Positions 55,277 to 64,000 of a stretch of DNA of 64,000 bases are shown piece after piece; the first letter of the stretch is position 1; each line of letters opens with the position of its first letter. The translations under genes were made by a program, and so were the position numbers. The notes under the pieces are model-generated. The model was not told where the DNA came from. It ran no database searches and saw only the letters and a list, made by a program, of their open reading frames with translations. Source of the DNA: Bowmanella dokdonensis (GTDB taxonomy: Bacteria; Pseudomonadota; Gammaproteobacteria; Enterobacterales; Alteromonadaceae); NCBI RefSeq assembly GCF_017254865.1, contig NZ_JAFKCV010000016.1:18029-82028 (forward strand), in the 5' to 3' direction.

Positions 55277-57171
55277 TACCTCAGTTGCTGGCGCATAAAG
55301 GATTCAAACATCATCAGGGTCCAAAGCGGAGCACTGTTGTCGCGCAGCCCGGTGACATGATCGTCGATCAGCTTCTGTAACTGTTTCTTGTTGAAATAAC
55401 CTGATTCTGTCATCTGCCTGGACAACAGCCCATCGTAGAGACGCTGCTTCAAGGGTCCCCTGAACCAGTCGGCCAGGGGCACGGCAAAGCCCATTTTTTT
55501 GCGGTACAGCACATCATGGGGCAGATGCGGCTCCAGGGATTTCTTGAACGAGTACTTGCCAATGCCATCCTGCAGGTTATGGCTGGTCGGGGTTTTAAAG
55601 GCCCACTCGACAAACTTATGATCCAGAATCGGTACCCTGACTTCCAGGGAATGGGCCATGGAAGCCCGATCCACCTTGGTGAGAATATCACCGACCAGAT
55701 AGGTCTTCATATCCAGGTACTGGGCAATCTTAACCGGGTCCAGGTGCTTGACCCGCTCGGCGTAACGTTGGAAAACCTGCAGTGAACTGTAGCCGTTCAG
55801 GCGCTGGGTAAATTCACCGGAGAATAACTTGGCACGCTCATCGGCCCGCAGGATAGACATGGAATTGTGGTAGCCCTGTACCGTATCCATGGCCATGGAC
55901 TGGAAAGTGGTCTTGGCACGCAGGAACTTGGGAGCCCAATCCAGCTTGGGATACAGCCTGCCAAGCGGGCCGAACAGGGGTTGCCTGAGTCCAAGGGGCA
56001 GCATATTGCGTACCCGGTCTTCGTGCTGATGCATATTGTAACGGCGATAACCGGCAAACAGCTCGTCGCCCCCGTCACCGGACAGTGCGACGGTCACATG
56101 CTTGCGGGCCAGTTGGCAGACCCGGTAGGTGGGCATGGCCGAGCTGTCCGCATAGGGCTCGTCATATAAAAAGGCCAGCTTGTCGATGAGATCAAAGTCG
56201 TTCTGGCTGACCGTTTCCACCCGGTGGTTGGTCTGATAGCGATCCGCCACCATCTGGGCAAACTCAGTTTCGTTGAAAGCCTTGACGTCAAATCCGATGG
56301 CACAGGTATTGACCGGATCCGACTGCAGTTGCGACATCAGCGCCACCACCCCGCTGGAATCCACGCCCCCTGATAAAAATGCACCCAGGGGCACATCGGC
56401 CACCAGCCGGATGTCCACGGCTTCCTTTAATCTGTCGATCAGTTGTTCCTGCACTTCTTCGGCGCTCAGTGGCTGCTCCCACTGGGTAGGCACGTCCCAG
56501 TACTCTTTGGCTTGGGGCAGACTGGTCTGTCCCCGCTCGATAACCAGGGTATGACCGGGGGGCAGCTTGTAACTGTTCTGGTAAACCGTATAGGGCTCAG
56601 GCACGTAGCCGAATGTGAAGTAATCCTCGATGGTGGTATCGCGCAGGGTCCTGTCAAAGGCCGGATGCTGGGTCAGAACTTTAAGCTCAGATCCGAATAC
56701 AAACTCCCCTGTTGGCAACAGGGAATAGAAAAACGGCTTGATGCCCATTCTGTCCCGGGCCATGAACAGACGCTGCTTTTCCATGTCCCAGATAGCGAAG
56801 GCAAACATGCCGCGCAGCTTGTGTACGCACTCATCCCCCCATTCCAGATAGGCATTAAGAATGGTTTCGGTATCCCCATGGGTATTGAACTGATAGCCCT
56901 TGGCGGCGAGCTCCTGATGTAGCTGTTTGAAATTGTAGATCTCGCCGTTAAACACCACACAGGCGCGCTTGTCGGCACTGAGCATGGGCTGAGGACTGCC
57001 TTCAAGATCTATGATTGACAGCCTGCGGTGCGCCAGACCTACCGGCCCATCGAAAAAGTAGTCGCCGGCATCCGGCCCCCGGTGCTGCTGGATGTCATTC
57101 ATCATGGCCAGGGTGTCTTTGTCTGGATGACCCTCTGGGGCTAAATGCATTACTCCGGCAATTCCGCACAT
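55276..57171 (-). CDS. XrtA/PEP-CTERM system amidotransferase
   Basis: 631 residues, full-length class II amidotransferase. Cys2 in MCGIAGV, the glutaminase domain to about 200 with FNGEIYN (76-82), and PP-loop SGGVDSSG at 267-274. GDGGDELFAGYRRYNMHQ lies in the synthetase domain, with a long C-terminal extension. It matches TIGR03108. It likely transfers amide nitrogen to a sugar acid or peptide in this pathway. It lies between two glycosyltransferases. Confidence 0.95.
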   Translation of the reverse strand: MCGIAGVMHLAPEGHPDKDTLAMMNDIQQHRGPDAGDYFFDGPVGLAHRRLSIIDLEGSPQPMLSADKRACVVFNGEIYNFKQLHQELAAKGYQFNTHGDTETILNAYLEWGDECVHKLRGMFAFAIWDMEKQRLFMARDRMGIKPFFYSLLPTGEFVFGSELKVLTQHPAFDRTLRDTTIEDYFTFGYVPEPYTVYQNSYKLPPGHTLVIERGQTSLPQAKEYWDVPTQWEQPLSAEEVQEQLIDRLKEAVDIRLVADVPLGAFLSGGVDSSGVVALMSQLQSDPVNTCAIGFDVKAFNETEFAQMVADRYQTNHRVETVSQNDFDLIDKLAFLYDEPYADSSAMPTYRVCQLARKHVTVALSGDGGDELFAGYRRYNMHQHEDRVRNMLPLGLRQPLFGPLGRLYPKLDWAPKFLRAKTTFQSMAMDTVQGYHNSMSILRADERAKLFSGEFTQRLNGYSSLQVFQRYAERVKHLDPVKIAQYLDMKTYLVGDILTKVDRASMAHSLEVRVPILDHKFVEWAFKTPTSHNLQDGIGKYSFKKSLEPHLPHDVLYRKKMGFAVPLADWFRGPLKQRLYDGLLSRQMTESGYFNKKQLQKLIDDHVTGLRDNSAPLWTLMMFESFMRQQLR

Positions 57172-57183
57172 TTCCTTGAATCC

Positions 57184-58326
57184 TTAACCTGCTTTTTGTT
57201 GATAAAGGTCATGGTACTTGCAGACCATGGTATCCAGACTGAATAATCTTTGGCAGTGTTTTTTTACCCGCATTCCCTCAATGCCTGCTGAAGTCGGGTC
57301 CAGGGCATAACGGGACATGGCGTCTGCCAGCCGCTCGGGCTCCCCCACCGGCACCAGATGATCCACTGCATGCCCGGGCATGACCAAATCCCCGTTGCCC
57401 CCTACCCGGGTGGCAATGACAGGCAGGCCCGAGGCCATGGCTTCGAGTATGGTATTGGAAATACCTTCCGCCAGGGAAGGTAACACAAACACGTCCATTG
57501 CCTGCATCATCACCGGCACATCGTCCCGATTGCCGGCAAACCAGACCCTGTCGCCGATCCCGGCTACCCGGACCTGCTGTTCAAGCTTGTCACGCATATG
57601 GCCGTCGCCGACAATCAGTAACGCCAGTCTGTGACGCTGCGCCGGCAGTCTGTCCAGCAGCCTGGCAAAGGCGTCAATCAGATAGGCCTGGTTCTTGACC
57701 TCAGCCAGCCTGCCGACGGTGCCAAATACCAGGGCATCATGCCATTGCAGTTCGACAGGCAAAACAGAAGGTAACGCCTGCTGGTGCTGGAACTTCTGGG
57801 TGTCGACACCATTGCATATATGGCTGATGTATTGTTCTTTTACGCCGATTTTATCGATCAGATAACGTCTGGATTCCGAGGAGAGGGCCACATAACGATG
57901 GATGAAGTGTCTGAGCAGTCGTCTCAGCTTCTGATATTTGAGGTTGACGCCCCCGATATCCGACATATCCCAGCCGTGTTCGCCATGGATCCTCAGGGGG
58001 ATCCGACGCCACCAACCTACCAGTTGACTCTCCAGTGCCGACAGGTTGCGGGTATGCAGTATGTCCGGTCTGAGCCTTTTGAGTAACTGATTCAACCGGA
58101 TAAAGTATCCCAGATCCGTGCCCTCTGCCTTATGCAGATCAAAAAACTGCACATTGCTGGTGGTCAATCTGCGGCAAAACTCAGGGTTGGCGCCCTGCTG
58201 GGTCACGATACTGTGCTCATATTGCTCTTCAGGCAGACGGTTGATCAGATTGACCACACCATTTTCCAAACCACCTGTGTCAAATCGGTAGACCACATGA
58301 ACTATATGCAGTTTACCTGGTGCCAT
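57184..58326 (-). CDS. TIGR03088-type PEP-CTERM/XrtA system glycosyltransferase
   Basis: 380 residues with the family start HIVHVVYRFDTGGLENGVVNLI. A GT-B C-terminal part has VFVLPSLAEGISNTILEAMASGLPVIATRVGGNGDLV. The family is restricted to XrtA loci. It overlaps XrtA-EpsI (58313) by 14 bases. It ends 12 bases before the amidotransferase start, in the same direction. Confidence 0.94.
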   Translation of the reverse strand: MAPGKLHIVHVVYRFDTGGLENGVVNLINRLPEEQYEHSIVTQQGANPEFCRRLTTSNVQFFDLHKAEGTDLGYFIRLNQLLKRLRPDILHTRNLSALESQLVGWWRRIPLRIHGEHGWDMSDIGGVNLKYQKLRRLLRHFIHRYVALSSESRRYLIDKIGVKEQYISHICNGVDTQKFQHQQALPSVLPVELQWHDALVFGTVGRLAEVKNQAYLIDAFARLLDRLPAQRHRLALLIVGDGHMRDKLEQQVRVAGIGDRVWFAGNRDDVPVMMQAMDVFVLPSLAEGISNTILEAMASGLPVIATRVGGNGDLVMPGHAVDHLVPVGEPERLADAMSRYALDPTSAGIEGMRVKKHCQRLFSLDTMVCKYHDLYQQKAG

Positions 58327-59758
58327 GGGTCAGGCTCCATAAATCCTGGGAGAAAAAGCTTGTTGCTTTACGGATCAAGTGCTCACGAGCCCCTTCCTCG
58401 GCGTCAACCGGCATCGACAATATCATCACCATCCCTGCCTGGGGGGCGCCGATCAATGCCTGTAAGGCCTGGGACACTTTCACAGATGCCGTACTGGGCG
58501 TTTGCAGCCAGTCGGTCACATAGGTGAAAGCCAACAGCCTTCTGTCACCCCTGACATTGGTAATCTCTACCAGGCCAAATTCGTCATAATCCCGCGCCGA
58601 TACCCGGGTCCAACCTTCCCGTTCGAATAATTGATTCTGACTGCTGATCAATTCCATGCCCTGAACATTGCTGCCATAGTAAGCGGCATAAAATGTCATG
58701 CCATCCAGGCTCCCCCAATGCTCAGTGGTTGCCCCCCTGAAATCCGGCGACCAGAGTTCCTTGTCCTCAAGATCAGCCAGGGGCAGACTCTGCCGGATAT
58801 CCGGCGGGGCAATGGCTTCGACGCTTTCAGCCGAGGTTTTATAGACAAAGGCCAGCAAGGTAAATCCTATAAACAGGCTGATTGCGGTTAAAGACCCCCT
58901 TGCAGTAAAGGTCTTCCTGCCGGTCAGTGTTCCAGACTCTAGTGTTTCGGGCGGCGGATCACGCCAGATATTACCCACCGAAAACATGATAAAGATGACC
59001 AGTCCGAAAAAGACCCAGCCGTAGATAAGATGATCCACACCAGTGGCATATTCCATATCGCTAAGATAGGCGATCATCACGATACCGAAGGCGCGCAAAC
59101 CGTTGGCAATAATTGGCAGAATGATAGAGAAAAGGATAAACAGCAGGCGCTTCTTCCACCCTGTATAAGTAATGTACGCAAACAGCGTGCCCAGGGTAAA
59201 GGAGGCAATCAGATAACGAATTCCGGAACAGGCCTCCGCGACCTCAAACAGCCCTCCAGGCACGGCTATGTATAACCCTTCTATGTAGACGGGCACACCA
59301 GTCAGGCGAATAGCGGCGACGGTGATATCAGCCGTCACATCCTGCAGGTAGGGCACCAGAAACTCGCCCTCCGGGACACTGAACATCCAGAACAGCAAGG
59401 GGAACAATAACACCCTGGCCCCTTTGTTACCCAGCACCAGCCAGTAGAGTAACGGCAGTATTAAAAATGCCGCCCCCTGTTCAATGGCGGCGATCTGGGC
59501 CAGCGTTCCCAGCAGCCACAGCAATAATGCCATTACCAGCGGAACCAATACCCAGTAGTTGGCTTTGACGGGTTGTTGCTTGAGTCGCGGCCAGTTGCGA
59601 TGCACCAGGTAGAGACAGATAGGCAGGATCAAAAAGCAATGGGCGAAGGTCTCAGACCTTTCCCATATCAGTACAGTGTCCCAGACAGTCGGAAAGAACA
59701 GAGCTAACCAAACCACGAACACAAACAACATCAAGGCCAACAAACTGATTCTGGGCAT
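58313..59758 (-). CDS. xrtA: Exosortase A fused to EpsI domain
   Basis: 481 residues. The N-terminal 260 residues form the polytopic exosortase with catalytic Cys177 (EACSGIRYL), Arg222 (NGLRAFG) and His243 (DHLIYGW). After a linker (about 262-290) and a further hydrophobic stretch, an EpsI domain fills 300-481 (periplasmic). XrtA should cleave PEP-CTERM proteins such as the products at 7187 and 11758. The EpsI part acts in the same pathway with an unclear role. The two are separate genes in many bacteria. Confidence 0.95.
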   Translation of the reverse strand: MPRISLLALMLFVFVVWLALFFPTVWDTVLIWERSETFAHCFLILPICLYLVHRNWPRLKQQPVKANYWVLVPLVMALLLWLLGTLAQIAAIEQGAAFLILPLLYWLVLGNKGARVLLFPLLFWMFSVPEGEFLVPYLQDVTADITVAAIRLTGVPVYIEGLYIAVPGGLFEVAEACSGIRYLIASFTLGTLFAYITYTGWKKRLLFILFSIILPIIANGLRAFGIVMIAYLSDMEYATGVDHLIYGWVFFGLVIFIMFSVGNIWRDPPPETLESGTLTGRKTFTARGSLTAISLFIGFTLLAFVYKTSAESVEAIAPPDIRQSLPLADLEDKELWSPDFRGATTEHWGSLDGMTFYAAYYGSNVQGMELISSQNQLFEREGWTRVSARDYDEFGLVEITNVRGDRRLLAFTYVTDWLQTPSTASVKVSQALQALIGAPQAGMVMILSMPVDAEEGAREHLIRKATSFFSQDLWSLTHGTR

Positions 59759-59764
59759 TCGATT

Positions 59765-60976
59765 CTACATTCCGTTCTGGCAGGCCAACATTTTGTGCAG
59801 TTGCTCAACCACCGCATCCCATTGATACTGAGCCTTTATCCAGGCCTGATTGTCATGACCAATCACCTGACACTGCTCATTACCCAGCATCTGCAAACAA
59901 TGTTCGGAAAAAGCACTGGCCTCATCTCCCACCAATTGTCCCTGCGCCACAGGCAAGCGGATTCCTTCTGCCGCCATGCTGGTCATCACCACCGCCTTGC
60001 CAAGCGCCATGGCCTCCAGTACTTTGTTCTGTATGCCGCGGGCTATCCGCAGGGGGGCCACGGCAAATTCCGCATGTTGAATATAAGGCCTGATATCCTC
60101 GACTCTGCCGGTCACCACCACCTGCGGATGCTTTGCCAACGCCTTGACCTTGTCGGTAGGGTTGCCGCCCACAACAGCAAAATGCAAATCCGGATGTTTC
60201 GTCAATATGGATGGCCAGACATATTCCACAAACCAGACCACGGCATCCACGTTAGCCCAGTAGTCCATTGCCCCGGTGAACACCAGGTAGGGAAAGTCAA
60301 ACGGGGCCTGACTGCTGAGGGTGGGATCAAAGAAATCTACATCGACCCCGTTGGGAAAAGCACTGACCTTGTCTCTGCTTTCTAAGGGCAGGGACTCACT
60401 GAAAAACGCCGCTTCGTCATCGGAAACAAAGGTAACGCCGTCAAACTCACTGGTAATACGCTGCTCGTAAGCAGACAAGGTTCTGTGCTCCCGGCCATAG
60501 ACCCACTTCATCAACGGATTGACCGCCTTATCCGCATATTGTCGCCATTTGTCCGAATCCACATCGACAAAATCGGCAATGCGGTGCAGTTCAGGCCTGT
60601 TTTCAACATACTGGGCCATGGCTGAGCTGTACACCAGGACTTTTCGGATCTGCTGTCCGGTGATTTGCTGGTTCACCCAGGTTTGCATACTGCTATTGCT
60701 GAAGTATGGCAGGGACACAGGCTTGCCCAAAAACATCCCCAGCAATCCTTTGACACGTCCAAGCAAGGGATTGATGGGTTTCAACAGCACGCTTTTGCAA
60801 TAGGGAGCAAGAGCCTGCTGATACTGCCAGTCGTGGGGATCGTCCACAAACGCGGCCAGATGAATATCATAATATCCGGACAATTGTTTAAGGATATTGA
60901 ATGAGCGAATCTTATCCCCCTTGTTTGGCGGATAGGGGATTCGATGGCACAGAAAAAGTAGCGGCTCCCTGCTCAT
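59765..60976 (-). CDS. TIGR03087-type PEP-CTERM/XrtA system glycosyltransferase
   Basis: 403 residues. The N-terminus LLFLCHRIPYPPNKGDKIRSF is diagnostic of TIGR03087. The GT-B donor domain has FAVVGGNPTDKVKAL and VEDIRPYIQHAEFAVAPLRIARGIQNKVLEAMALGKAVV. It lies 4 bases downstream of the FemAB-like gene and 6 bases upstream of xrtA, so it is in the core operon. Confidence 0.95.
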   Translation of the reverse strand: MSREPLLFLCHRIPYPPNKGDKIRSFNILKQLSGYYDIHLAAFVDDPHDWQYQQALAPYCKSVLLKPINPLLGRVKGLLGMFLGKPVSLPYFSNSSMQTWVNQQITGQQIRKVLVYSSAMAQYVENRPELHRIADFVDVDSDKWRQYADKAVNPLMKWVYGREHRTLSAYEQRITSEFDGVTFVSDDEAAFFSESLPLESRDKVSAFPNGVDVDFFDPTLSSQAPFDFPYLVFTGAMDYWANVDAVVWFVEYVWPSILTKHPDLHFAVVGGNPTDKVKALAKHPQVVVTGRVEDIRPYIQHAEFAVAPLRIARGIQNKVLEAMALGKAVVMTSMAAEGIRLPVAQGQLVGDEASAFSEHCLQMLGNEQCQVIGHDNQAWIKAQYQWDAVVEQLHKMLACQNGM

Positions 60977-60980
60977 AAAC

Positions 60981-62027
60981 TTAGCCCAGGTACTTTGACA
61001 GCACAGGCCCCAGAGCCCGGCTGATAGGCAAGGGCAGCTTCTGCCAGAGTTTGATAAAAAGCTGATATTTAGGGTTATTGGGACTCAGATTCGGCAGCTC
61101 TGCTGCTTTGACTAAGTGAAACTGATAATGCAGTGGTGTCGGCTCCATGCCCCAGTGCTTTTTATACTGAAAGGCGCCTGAATCGTTCTTACTGCGACCA
61201 AAGTCATAATATTCATAGCCTTTGGCTTTGGCATCGCACATCAACTGATAATACATGAAATCGTTGCTTTTCAGGTCCCGCGCCTCCGGCAGCCCTCCGC
61301 CGTAATAAGGTAATACCTGGTCACGGAAATAGAAATTCAACACCGATGATACGGCCTTGCCGTCTTTTTCTACGGTAAGCGCATTACAGTCCTGACCAAA
61401 TACGCGTTTTAGGGCAGAAAAATAAGACTTGGGAAATACCGGCGTGCCCAGGTTGCGCACACTTTCCGAGTAGATGTCATAGGCGGTATGCATGTCGTCA
61501 TCGACACGATAGCTGAGGTCATTCTTCAGCGAATGACGGATCACCGCCCTTTGCTTCTTCTTTACCCCCGCCAGGATTGCCTCGGCGTCCTGAGCAAGCG
61601 GCCAGGCAAAATAAGAGTGGGCGCACTTTTCGGTCAGTTCAGGGTGAGTGCTGGCTACCTTGTTTCTCAGTTCCAGATAGTCCACCTCTAGACGCCGGGC
61701 CAATTCGATGGCGGCATCTTCCAAAGCCCTCTGAGCCTCGTCCGACTGGGCTGCCACCCCGCCGTAGACGCAGAAAGGGGTGGAGATCAATGCATGACCA
61801 AACAGCCTGCTGTTTTGCTCCACCAGTGGCAGCACGCCCTGGAGATTTCCCTGAGGGTCTTCGGCATACAGATAGTGTCCCCGATGACCATAGACCTGCT
61901 CATTGATGGTTAACCAGCCGCTGCGATGAAAAAATGTCGCCTCGGGGCATTGTTGCACAAACTCATCCCACGCACCCGCAACGGCGGCTTCCCCCGCGAA
62001 AGCCTTGACGATTACAGCGTTGCTCAC
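60981..62027 (-). CDS. FemAB family XrtA/PEP-CTERM system-associated protein
   Basis: 348 residues with two GNAT-type subdomains typical of the FemAB family. LVEQNSRLFGHALISTPFCVYGG lies in the first, and KGYEYYDFGRSKNDSGAFQYKKHWG, with the conserved YDFG and KxxW segment, in the second. It matches TIGR03019. FemAB proteins add amino acids from aminoacyl-tRNA, so it may attach an aminoacyl group to a sugar or lipid carrier. It overlaps the deacetylase start region by 4 bases. Confidence 0.93.
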   Translation of the reverse strand: MSNAVIVKAFAGEAAVAGAWDEFVQQCPEATFFHRSGWLTINEQVYGHRGHYLYAEDPQGNLQGVLPLVEQNSRLFGHALISTPFCVYGGVAAQSDEAQRALEDAAIELARRLEVDYLELRNKVASTHPELTEKCAHSYFAWPLAQDAEAILAGVKKKQRAVIRHSLKNDLSYRVDDDMHTAYDIYSESVRNLGTPVFPKSYFSALKRVFGQDCNALTVEKDGKAVSSVLNFYFRDQVLPYYGGGLPEARDLKSNDFMYYQLMCDAKAKGYEYYDFGRSKNDSGAFQYKKHWGMEPTPLHYQFHLVKAAELPNLSPNNPKYQLFIKLWQKLPLPISRALGPVLSKYLG

Positions 62028-62869
62028 ACATTCACCCCATAGACATCTTTCATGGTCGACCAGCGAAAATCCTGCAGCAATCTGTCCAGCTTACTCTCAG
62101 TGTGTTGCAGATTGACATAGTGCCGGAAGCGGGACTTGGCTGAGGCATTGTTTAGCCTGGGCTGGTCGGCATCAATTTCCCAAGGGTGGAAATAGAACGA
62201 ATAAGGCTGCTTTTCCTTATCCAGATACTTGTTAACCAGGTAGTGGGTCAGGGCATAGGGGTAGAGCCTGAAGTATCCCCCGCCACCTATGGGGATCTGC
62301 CGGCCCATCATTTTCAGGGTAGGAATCGGAATTTCCATTATCTGCTCGGCCCTTTGATAGGCGAACCGCGGCCAGTCGGGTGTCCCGTACAGATCATGCT
62401 TGACCGGATAGGTACTGGAACTGTAGCTGAAGCCCAGTTCGGCCAGCACTTCAAAAGCCCATTCGTTGCTATAGCCAATGGAAAAGCTCGGCGCCCGGTA
62501 GCCAATGACCGCTTCACCCAGCAGGTCTTCCAGGTGATTTTTGGAACGCCTGACATCCGCCAGAAAGGTCTGACGGTCCTGCTCCGTGGCTCTGCGATGT
62601 GCATAGCCATGACTGGCAATTTCATGCCCCTGGGCGTGGATTTCCTTGATCAGCTCAGGATAACGTTCCGCCACCCAGCCAAGCACAAAGAAGGTGGATT
62701 TGACCCCATGGCGGGAAAAAATATCCAGCAGCCTGCGTGTATTGCCATCCACCCTGGGTTGGTACTGATCCCAATCCTGTGGCTTGATGATCTTGTCAAA
62801 CGCGGAAACATGGAAAAAATCCTCCACATCCACCGTCATCGCATTGAGGCAGGTTTGTACATCTTTCAT
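62024..62869 (-). CDS. XrtA system polysaccharide deacetylase
   Basis: 281 residues, CE4/NodB fold of the TIGR03006 type. The family start AMTVDVEDFFHVSAFDKI carries motif 1 (D-V-E-D), followed by TFFVLGWVAERYP and the zinc motif EIASHGYAHR. It also has YRAPSFSIG and a FYFHPWEID segment. It should N-deacetylate a polymer residue. It overlaps the FemAB-like gene by 4 bases. Confidence 0.94.
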   Translation of the reverse strand: MKDVQTCLNAMTVDVEDFFHVSAFDKIIKPQDWDQYQPRVDGNTRRLLDIFSRHGVKSTFFVLGWVAERYPELIKEIHAQGHEIASHGYAHRRATEQDRQTFLADVRRSKNHLEDLLGEAVIGYRAPSFSIGYSNEWAFEVLAELGFSYSSSTYPVKHDLYGTPDWPRFAYQRAEQIMEIPIPTLKMMGRQIPIGGGGYFRLYPYALTHYLVNKYLDKEKQPYSFYFHPWEIDADQPRLNNASAKSRFRHYVNLQHTESKLDRLLQDFRWSTMKDVYGVNV

Positions 62870-62872
62870 GCC

Positions 62873-63874
62873 CTATCGCCCCTTACCAAACAAGACCACT
62901 TCAACTGTGCGAATCAGGATCAGGATATCCAGCAATAGGCTTTGATGTTTGACGTAATAGAGATCGAACTTCAGTTTCTCCATCGAATCCTCAACACTGG
63001 CGCCATAGGGATAATTCAGTTGCGCCCAGCCGGCCAGGCCGGGTTTGACATTGTGTCGCTGGTTATAATAGGGAATCTGTCTGATCAGTTCCTCGACGAA
63101 TTCCGGGCGCTCCGGACGCGGGCCGATAAAGCTCATTTCGCCTTTCAGTACATTCCACAGTTGGGGCAATTCGTCGATGCGATATTTGCGAATAAAATTA
63201 CCAATACGGGTGACCCGGCTGTCGCCCTTGGTGGCCCATTTCGCCCCGTCCTTTTCTGCATCGGGACGCATGCTGCGAAACTTGATGATATTGAACAGTT
63301 TTCCGTTTAAGCCCACCCGTTCCTGCTTATAAAACACCGAGGCACCGGTTCGGCGGCCGTCTTCAATATAAATCAGCAGGGCCGTAATCAGCATAAAGGG
63401 CCAGGTAAAGAAGAGGACAAAAAAACCCAGCAGGGCGTTGATGCCGTAATCCAGCAGGTCGCGCAGGTAATTCTGACTTGAGAAACCGTTGGAGTATATG
63501 ACCCAGCTTGGATAGATAAGGTTGACCACTATCTGGCCGGTTTCCCGCTCCATAAAATCGAGGATATCCACCACTTCGATACCACGGATGCGGCAATCAA
63601 ACAGCACCTCGATTGGCAGGGTGCCGCGCCGCTGATCGCAGGCAATCACCACCTCCTCTATCTCGTTTTCCAGCAGGAAGTCACGGAAGTTGTCATCCAC
63701 TTTGACGTGAATAAGTTTCTCGGACTGAATGCCATTCTCCCGATCATCCCCCGGTATGGGCACAAAGCCCAGCAATTCAAAGCCAATCCGGTCCACTTCG
63801 CGGCGCATGCGTTTTTCGATGATAGACGCACGCTCCCCTGCCCCCAACACAACCAGCCTGACCTTACCCAGCCC
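62873..63874 (-). pseudogene. TIGR03013-type XrtA system priming glycosyltransferase, 5' truncated
   Basis: The frame encodes about 333 residues and includes a Rossmann-like domain from LVVLGAGERASIIEKRM, a membrane helix (near 155-175), and the sugar phosphotransferase core with KQERVGLNGKLFNIIKFRSMRPDAEKDG and GPRPERPEF. Full-length members are about 460 residues and start with four membrane helices. Those are absent. An in-frame TGA lies at 63875-63877, and the next 120 bases do not continue the family. The catalytic part may still be intact if expressed, but the gene looks broken at the 5' end. Its normal role is to load the first sugar phosphate onto undecaprenyl phosphate. Confidence 0.8.
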
Positions 63875-63921
63875 TCATAGACAGGATCTTTAGCGGAAGG
63901 CATTGAAATAGATAGAAAAAA

Positions 63922-64000
63922 GGCTCTTGGTGTGATCTGATTATTTCGCCAAAAACAAACCGATAACGAGCCGAAGAGCCATGGAAATTATGTCAGCCTG
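63922..64000 (+). mobile_element. Possible left end of a mobile element abutting the priming glycosyltransferase
   Basis: An imperfect inverted repeat, GGCTCTTGG (63922-63930) and CCGAAGAGCC (63971-63980), flanks a 40-base spacer. An ATG frame (ATGGAAATTATG...) starts at 63981 and runs off the window. The interrupted glycosyltransferase next door and the change of sequence character suggest an insertion sequence whose transposase begins here. No family is assigned, and the exact end and target duplication cannot be fixed from this side alone. Confidence 0.4.

Overview
The window is one large exopolysaccharide and protein-sorting locus of the PEP-CTERM/exosortase A (XrtA) type. It has moderate G+C, a dense gene layout and Gram-negative features: lipoproteins, Tat and Sec signal peptides, and a sigma-54/PrsK-PrsR control circuit. 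Family composition (THxN-type PEP-CTERM protein, fused XrtA-EpsI, HPr-rel-A cassette, WecB/WecC) suggests an aquatic gammaproteobacterium, perhaps an Alteromonadales relative. This placement is inferred from gene content only. No rRNA, tRNA or CRISPR array was seen.

Layout. (1) 1-5840, minus strand: prsR (cut by the window edge), prsK, then an HPr-rel-A cassette (nucleotidyltransferase, HPr-kinase-like protein, PqqD-like protein) preceded by a Tat-exported protein of unknown function. (2) 6021-12537: a secreted trypsin-like protease, two PEP-CTERM proteins (THxN type at 7187, another at 11758), a YdcF/SanA-like protein, the PEP-CTERM-associated acyltransferase and an FAD-linked oxidase. (3) 12710-20916, minus: the TPR lipoprotein PrsT, WecC, an SGNH-like/MBOAT O-acetylation pair and WecB. 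(4) 21246-26888, plus: XrtA-associated acyl-CoA ligase and PLP decarboxylase, then a beta-helix protein and a PL14-like protein. (5) 26955-38884: a membrane-bound sugar dehydrogenase/cytochrome c fusion, two ATP-grasp proteins, a PP-loop protein, two polysaccharide deacetylases, an asparagine-synthetase-like protein, a Wzx-like flippase and a TPR protein. (6) 39264-50165, plus: a giant secreted carbohydrate-active protein, then an ACP/FkbH/MaoC-SDR/GNAT/ACP/hydrolase 2/hydrolase 1/sulfotransferase operon. (7) 50170-63874, minus: the tightly overlapping core XrtA operon (O-ligase, 27-residue membrane peptide, CoA-ligase-like protein, four glycosyltransferases, amidotransferase, XrtA-EpsI, FemAB, deacetylase and a truncated priming glycosyltransferase next to what looks like a mobile-element end).

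How it fits together. The priming transferase, glycosyltransferases, flippase and O-ligase would build a polysaccharide. WecB/WecC would supply ManNAcA. The MBOAT/SGNH pair, deacetylases, ATP-grasp/PP-loop/Asn-synthetase-like enzymes, the FkbH/ACP module and the sulfotransferase would decorate it. XrtA would process PEP-CTERM proteins at the envelope. Three sites with the form TGTC-N10-ACA, each upstream of a -24/-12 promoter, link both PEP-CTERM genes and the Tat-protein/HPr-rel-A operon into one predicted PrsR/sigma-54 regulon. The strongest candidate for an undescribed system is the Tat-exported protein with its PqqD-like, HPr-kinase-like and nucleotidyltransferase partners, which resembles the tailoring enzymes of phosphorylated lasso peptides.
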